Position numbers and translations under genes: made by a program. The notes below the pieces were generated by a model, which was not told where the DNA came from, searched no databases, and saw nothing but the letters and a program-made list of their open reading frames with translations. This document shows positions 62,263-64,000 of a stretch of DNA of 64,000 nucleotides, piece after piece. Numbering within the stretch: the stretch's first letter is position 1; each line of letters begins with the position of its first letter. This DNA comes from an uncultured Anaerolineae bacterium. GTDB taxonomy: Bacteria > Chloroflexota > Anaerolineae > Promineifilales > Promineifilaceae. Where the stretch lies: positions 157,530 through 221,529 of the forward strand of contig CAJQMR010000008.1 in assembly GCA_905479495.1 (NCBI GenBank), in the 5' to 3' direction.

Positions 62263-64000
62263 CTAATTGTCGTTAACCGAGAGGTTGACCAGGAAATCGA
62301 CCAAAAGATCAATTTCCTCGGGCGTGAGCTTCTCGCCAAAGTCAGGCGGCATTGAGGTGGCCTGGTCCTCAAACCCTTCCACCGTAAATGCTTGCGGCTC
62401 CAAAATCGACTGGCGGATGTACTCTTCGGCGCTTAAACCTGGTACGCGGGAATCGGCTGTCAGGCCGACTTCATCCCAACCAGGACCGATCTTGCCACCC
62501 CGTCCCATTGACTCTATCCGATGACAGGCAAAACAGCCTGCCTGCTCAATCACCGCAATCGCTGCCTGATCACTTTCAGACATTTGCGTACCAACCTGGC
62601 TGCGGATATAGGCAATCACCTGCCACCGCTCAGTCTCCGTCAGGTACCCCTTCCAAGAGGGCATCGCCGAGAAGAATGGGGCCTGGCTGCCGCCTTCACT
62701 GATGCGCCAGAATAGGTAGGAATCGGTGATAAACGGCAGATTCATCAGCGCCGGATCAGTGAGGTTCACCGGGCGGGGTTTCAACCCTTCACTAAAGTTA
62801 CCCTGGCCATCCAGATTGGGCCCGTGACATTCGTAGCAGTCGTGATCCTCATACACAGCTTGCCCAGCGGCCACCGCTGCTGGATCATTGGCGAACGGAT
62901 TACTCAGGGCCGCATAGGCGGGCGGGATTTTAGCCTGCCACTCTTCCAGGCGCACCTCCGGCATGGCTGGCACCTCTGGTACCACGTTGATAGGTATCGG
63001 TACTTCCTCACGAATGGTGGTCGTGCGGGTAAACGCATCGGTGATAGTGGCATGCACCGCCAACCCCGCCGAGAACACGGCCAACATGGCAAACAGCAGG
63101 AAGGCAATGTTGCGTGCGTAATCGGTTTTGTTCGACTTGGTTTCTGGTTTACGCAGCTGCACTGCCGAACTAAACCCAACCGCTACCCCAAACACAACTG
63201 TCAGCAAGCCGAACAGGGCCAGGAACATTGGCCGGTAGACCGGTTCCATAATTGTTTCTGAGATGGTCGGTGCCGGAATTTCGGGTGGGATGGGTGCTGT
63301 GCCCGCTTCGTCAATGGTGCTCACCGGCGAAACTTCATCTATTTCAGCACTAATTAATACAGGTTCAGCACCGTCGCTGAAATGGCCAGCCAGCACCAAT
63401 GGGCCATCCCGGTTGGTTTCCTCGATGTCGAATTCCCAGCCAGGGGGCATGCGGTTGTTACGCAGCCGGGCGCGCAGTTTGGAATTGTCCCAATCGCCCG
63501 GCAGAATGATAGCTACCCCAGGTGGGTCTGACAGCACATCTCCGCCGAGCATGATGCCCTCATAGCTGCCCAGGTTCATCTCGTGCCGGGAATCTTCGGA
63601 GTTATCGAAGTGGCACTCAGTGCAGGCTTGTGAGCCTTCAAACCAGGCATCTTCGATGGTGAACAATGGGAGCACGTCGGCCTCAAAACTGCCGTCATGT
63701 TCGCTGCCAGCCATGTCGGTCCAGGCAAAGTCGCCATCTGGCGCACCGGCTTCCACCCAGGCACCGATTAGTTCCACGGCATACACGTTGCCGCCGTCAT
63801 GTTCCAGCAGCGGGCCGTCGCGATTGGTCTCTTCGATGTCGAATTCCCAGCCGGGGGGCATACGGTTGTTGCGCAGCCGGGCGCGCAGCTTGGAATTGTC
63901 CCAATCGCCCGGCAGCACAATGGCAACGCCTGGCGGGTCTGACAGCACATCACCGCCGAGCATGATGCCATCGTAGCTGCCGAGGTTCATCTCATGTCGG
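62263..64000 (-). CDS. Multi-domain membrane c-type cytochrome (N-terminus outside window)
   Basis: At least 579 residues of a membrane-bound cytochrome. The visible part starts inside a repeat unit: a 63-residue stretch (SRHEMNLGS...NRDGPL) appears twice, 137 residues apart, each unit linked to a CxxCH (CTECH is visible). Two membrane helices follow, then two class I cytochrome c domains with CYECH and CFACH and Met ligand candidates (MPSW, MPPDF). The frame is open at the window edge (codons for Arg and His precede Met), so this is not the real start. It likely transfers electrons at the membrane surface. Confidence 0.85.
   Translation of the reverse strand, partial: RHEMNLGSYDGIMLGGDVLSDPPGVAIVLPGDWDNSKLRARLRNNRMPPGWEFDIEETNRDGPLLEHDGGNVYAVELIGAWVEAGAPDGDFAWTDMAGSEHDGSFEADVLPLFTIEDAWFEGSQACTECHFDNSEDSRHEMNLGSYEGIMLGGDVLSDPPGVAIILPGDWDNSKLRARLRNNRMPPGWEFDIEETNRDGPLVLAGHFSDGAEPVLISAEIDEVSPVSTIDEAGTAPIPPEIPAPTISETIMEPVYRPMFLALFGLLTVVFGVAVGFSSAVQLRKPETKSNKTDYARNIAFLLFAMLAVFSAGLAVHATITDAFTRTTTIREEVPIPINVVPEVPAMPEVRLEEWQAKIPPAYAALSNPFANDPAAVAAGQAVYEDHDCYECHGPNLDGQGNFSEGLKPRPVNLTDPALMNLPFITDSYLFWRISEGGSQAPFFSAMPSWKGYLTETERWQVIAYIRSQVGTQMSESDQAAIAVIEQAGCFACHRIESMGRGGKIGPGWDEVGLTADSRVPGLSAEEYIRQSILEPQAFTVEGFEDQATSMPPDFGEKLTPEEIDLLVDFLVNLSVNDN
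63401..64000. repeat. Tandem duplication within the cytochrome gene
   Basis: Two copies of about 189 bp (63401-63589 and 63812-64000), 411 bp apart, are roughly 88 % identical by eye. The unit of 137 codons includes a heme site, so heme number could vary by recombination. The second copy runs off the window. Confidence 0.8.

Overview
The window is a bacterial chromosome segment, about 54-56 % GC by eye. It most resembles Chloroflexota (Anaerolineae or Ardenticatenia-type lineages). The reasons are large secreted beta-propeller, cadherin-like and beta-helix proteins that end in a [Y/F]-[M/L]-P-L-V tail, multi-PAS/GAF sensor kinases, and short spacers filled with word-based inverted repeats. 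The assignment is inference; no rRNA lies in the window. The palindrome ACGGCCGT occurs about 97 times by hand count, where chance predicts one or two. It behaves like a lineage-specific highly iterated palindrome (compare cyanobacterial HIP1) and serves as a host-DNA signature.

Layout. 0-14 kb is housekeeping: a partial MFS transporter, a candidate structured RNA, proS, a nucleoside phosphorylase, an Lnt-like acyltransferase, an EamA transporter, a DrrAB-like exporter, rocD, a PstS-like lipoprotein with uppP, tgt, and a SET-domain protein. 14.6-20.4 kb has a hybrid sensor kinase, then a SAM-I riboswitch controlling a cystathionine gamma-synthase-like gene, followed by aspartate kinase. 20.6-26.6 kb is iron handling: ferric-type binding lipoprotein, fused permease, ATPase, ferritin and a sucrase/ferredoxin-like protein, with a shared palindromic operator candidate. 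An FAD oxidoreductase, a PQQ-propeller membrane protein and ssrA (tmRNA) follow. 29.9-34.4 kb is a large sensor kinase with two response regulators.

34.6-53.1 kb is a surface and copper island: a 1.7k-residue beta-helix protein, two multicopper-oxidase-like proteins whose copper ligands look complementary, a degenerate cupredoxin/Ig-like protein, a membrane-anchored protein, two CopC-like proteins, a CopC-CopD fusion and a 1.2k-residue repeat protein. Three of these secreted proteins share the C-terminal tail.

53.2-55.8 kb carries a GNAT acetyltransferase, an alpha/beta hydrolase, an ABM-domain monooxygenase and a PadR regulator. 56.08-61.01 kb looks like an integron gene-cassette array with no integrase in view. 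It has three attC-like sites, each 5-30 nt after a gene end, and contains no ACGGCCGT. Its right edge falls exactly on the stop codon of a PQQ-like lipoprotein gene. The cassettes carry a ClbS/DfsB-like protein, a five-helix membrane protein, and a multi-gene segment (lipocalin-like protein, AraC regulator, GNAT, an internally deleted DUF3788-like protein, a membrane protein). The window ends inside a multi-domain c-type cytochrome gene with a tandem 137-residue duplication.
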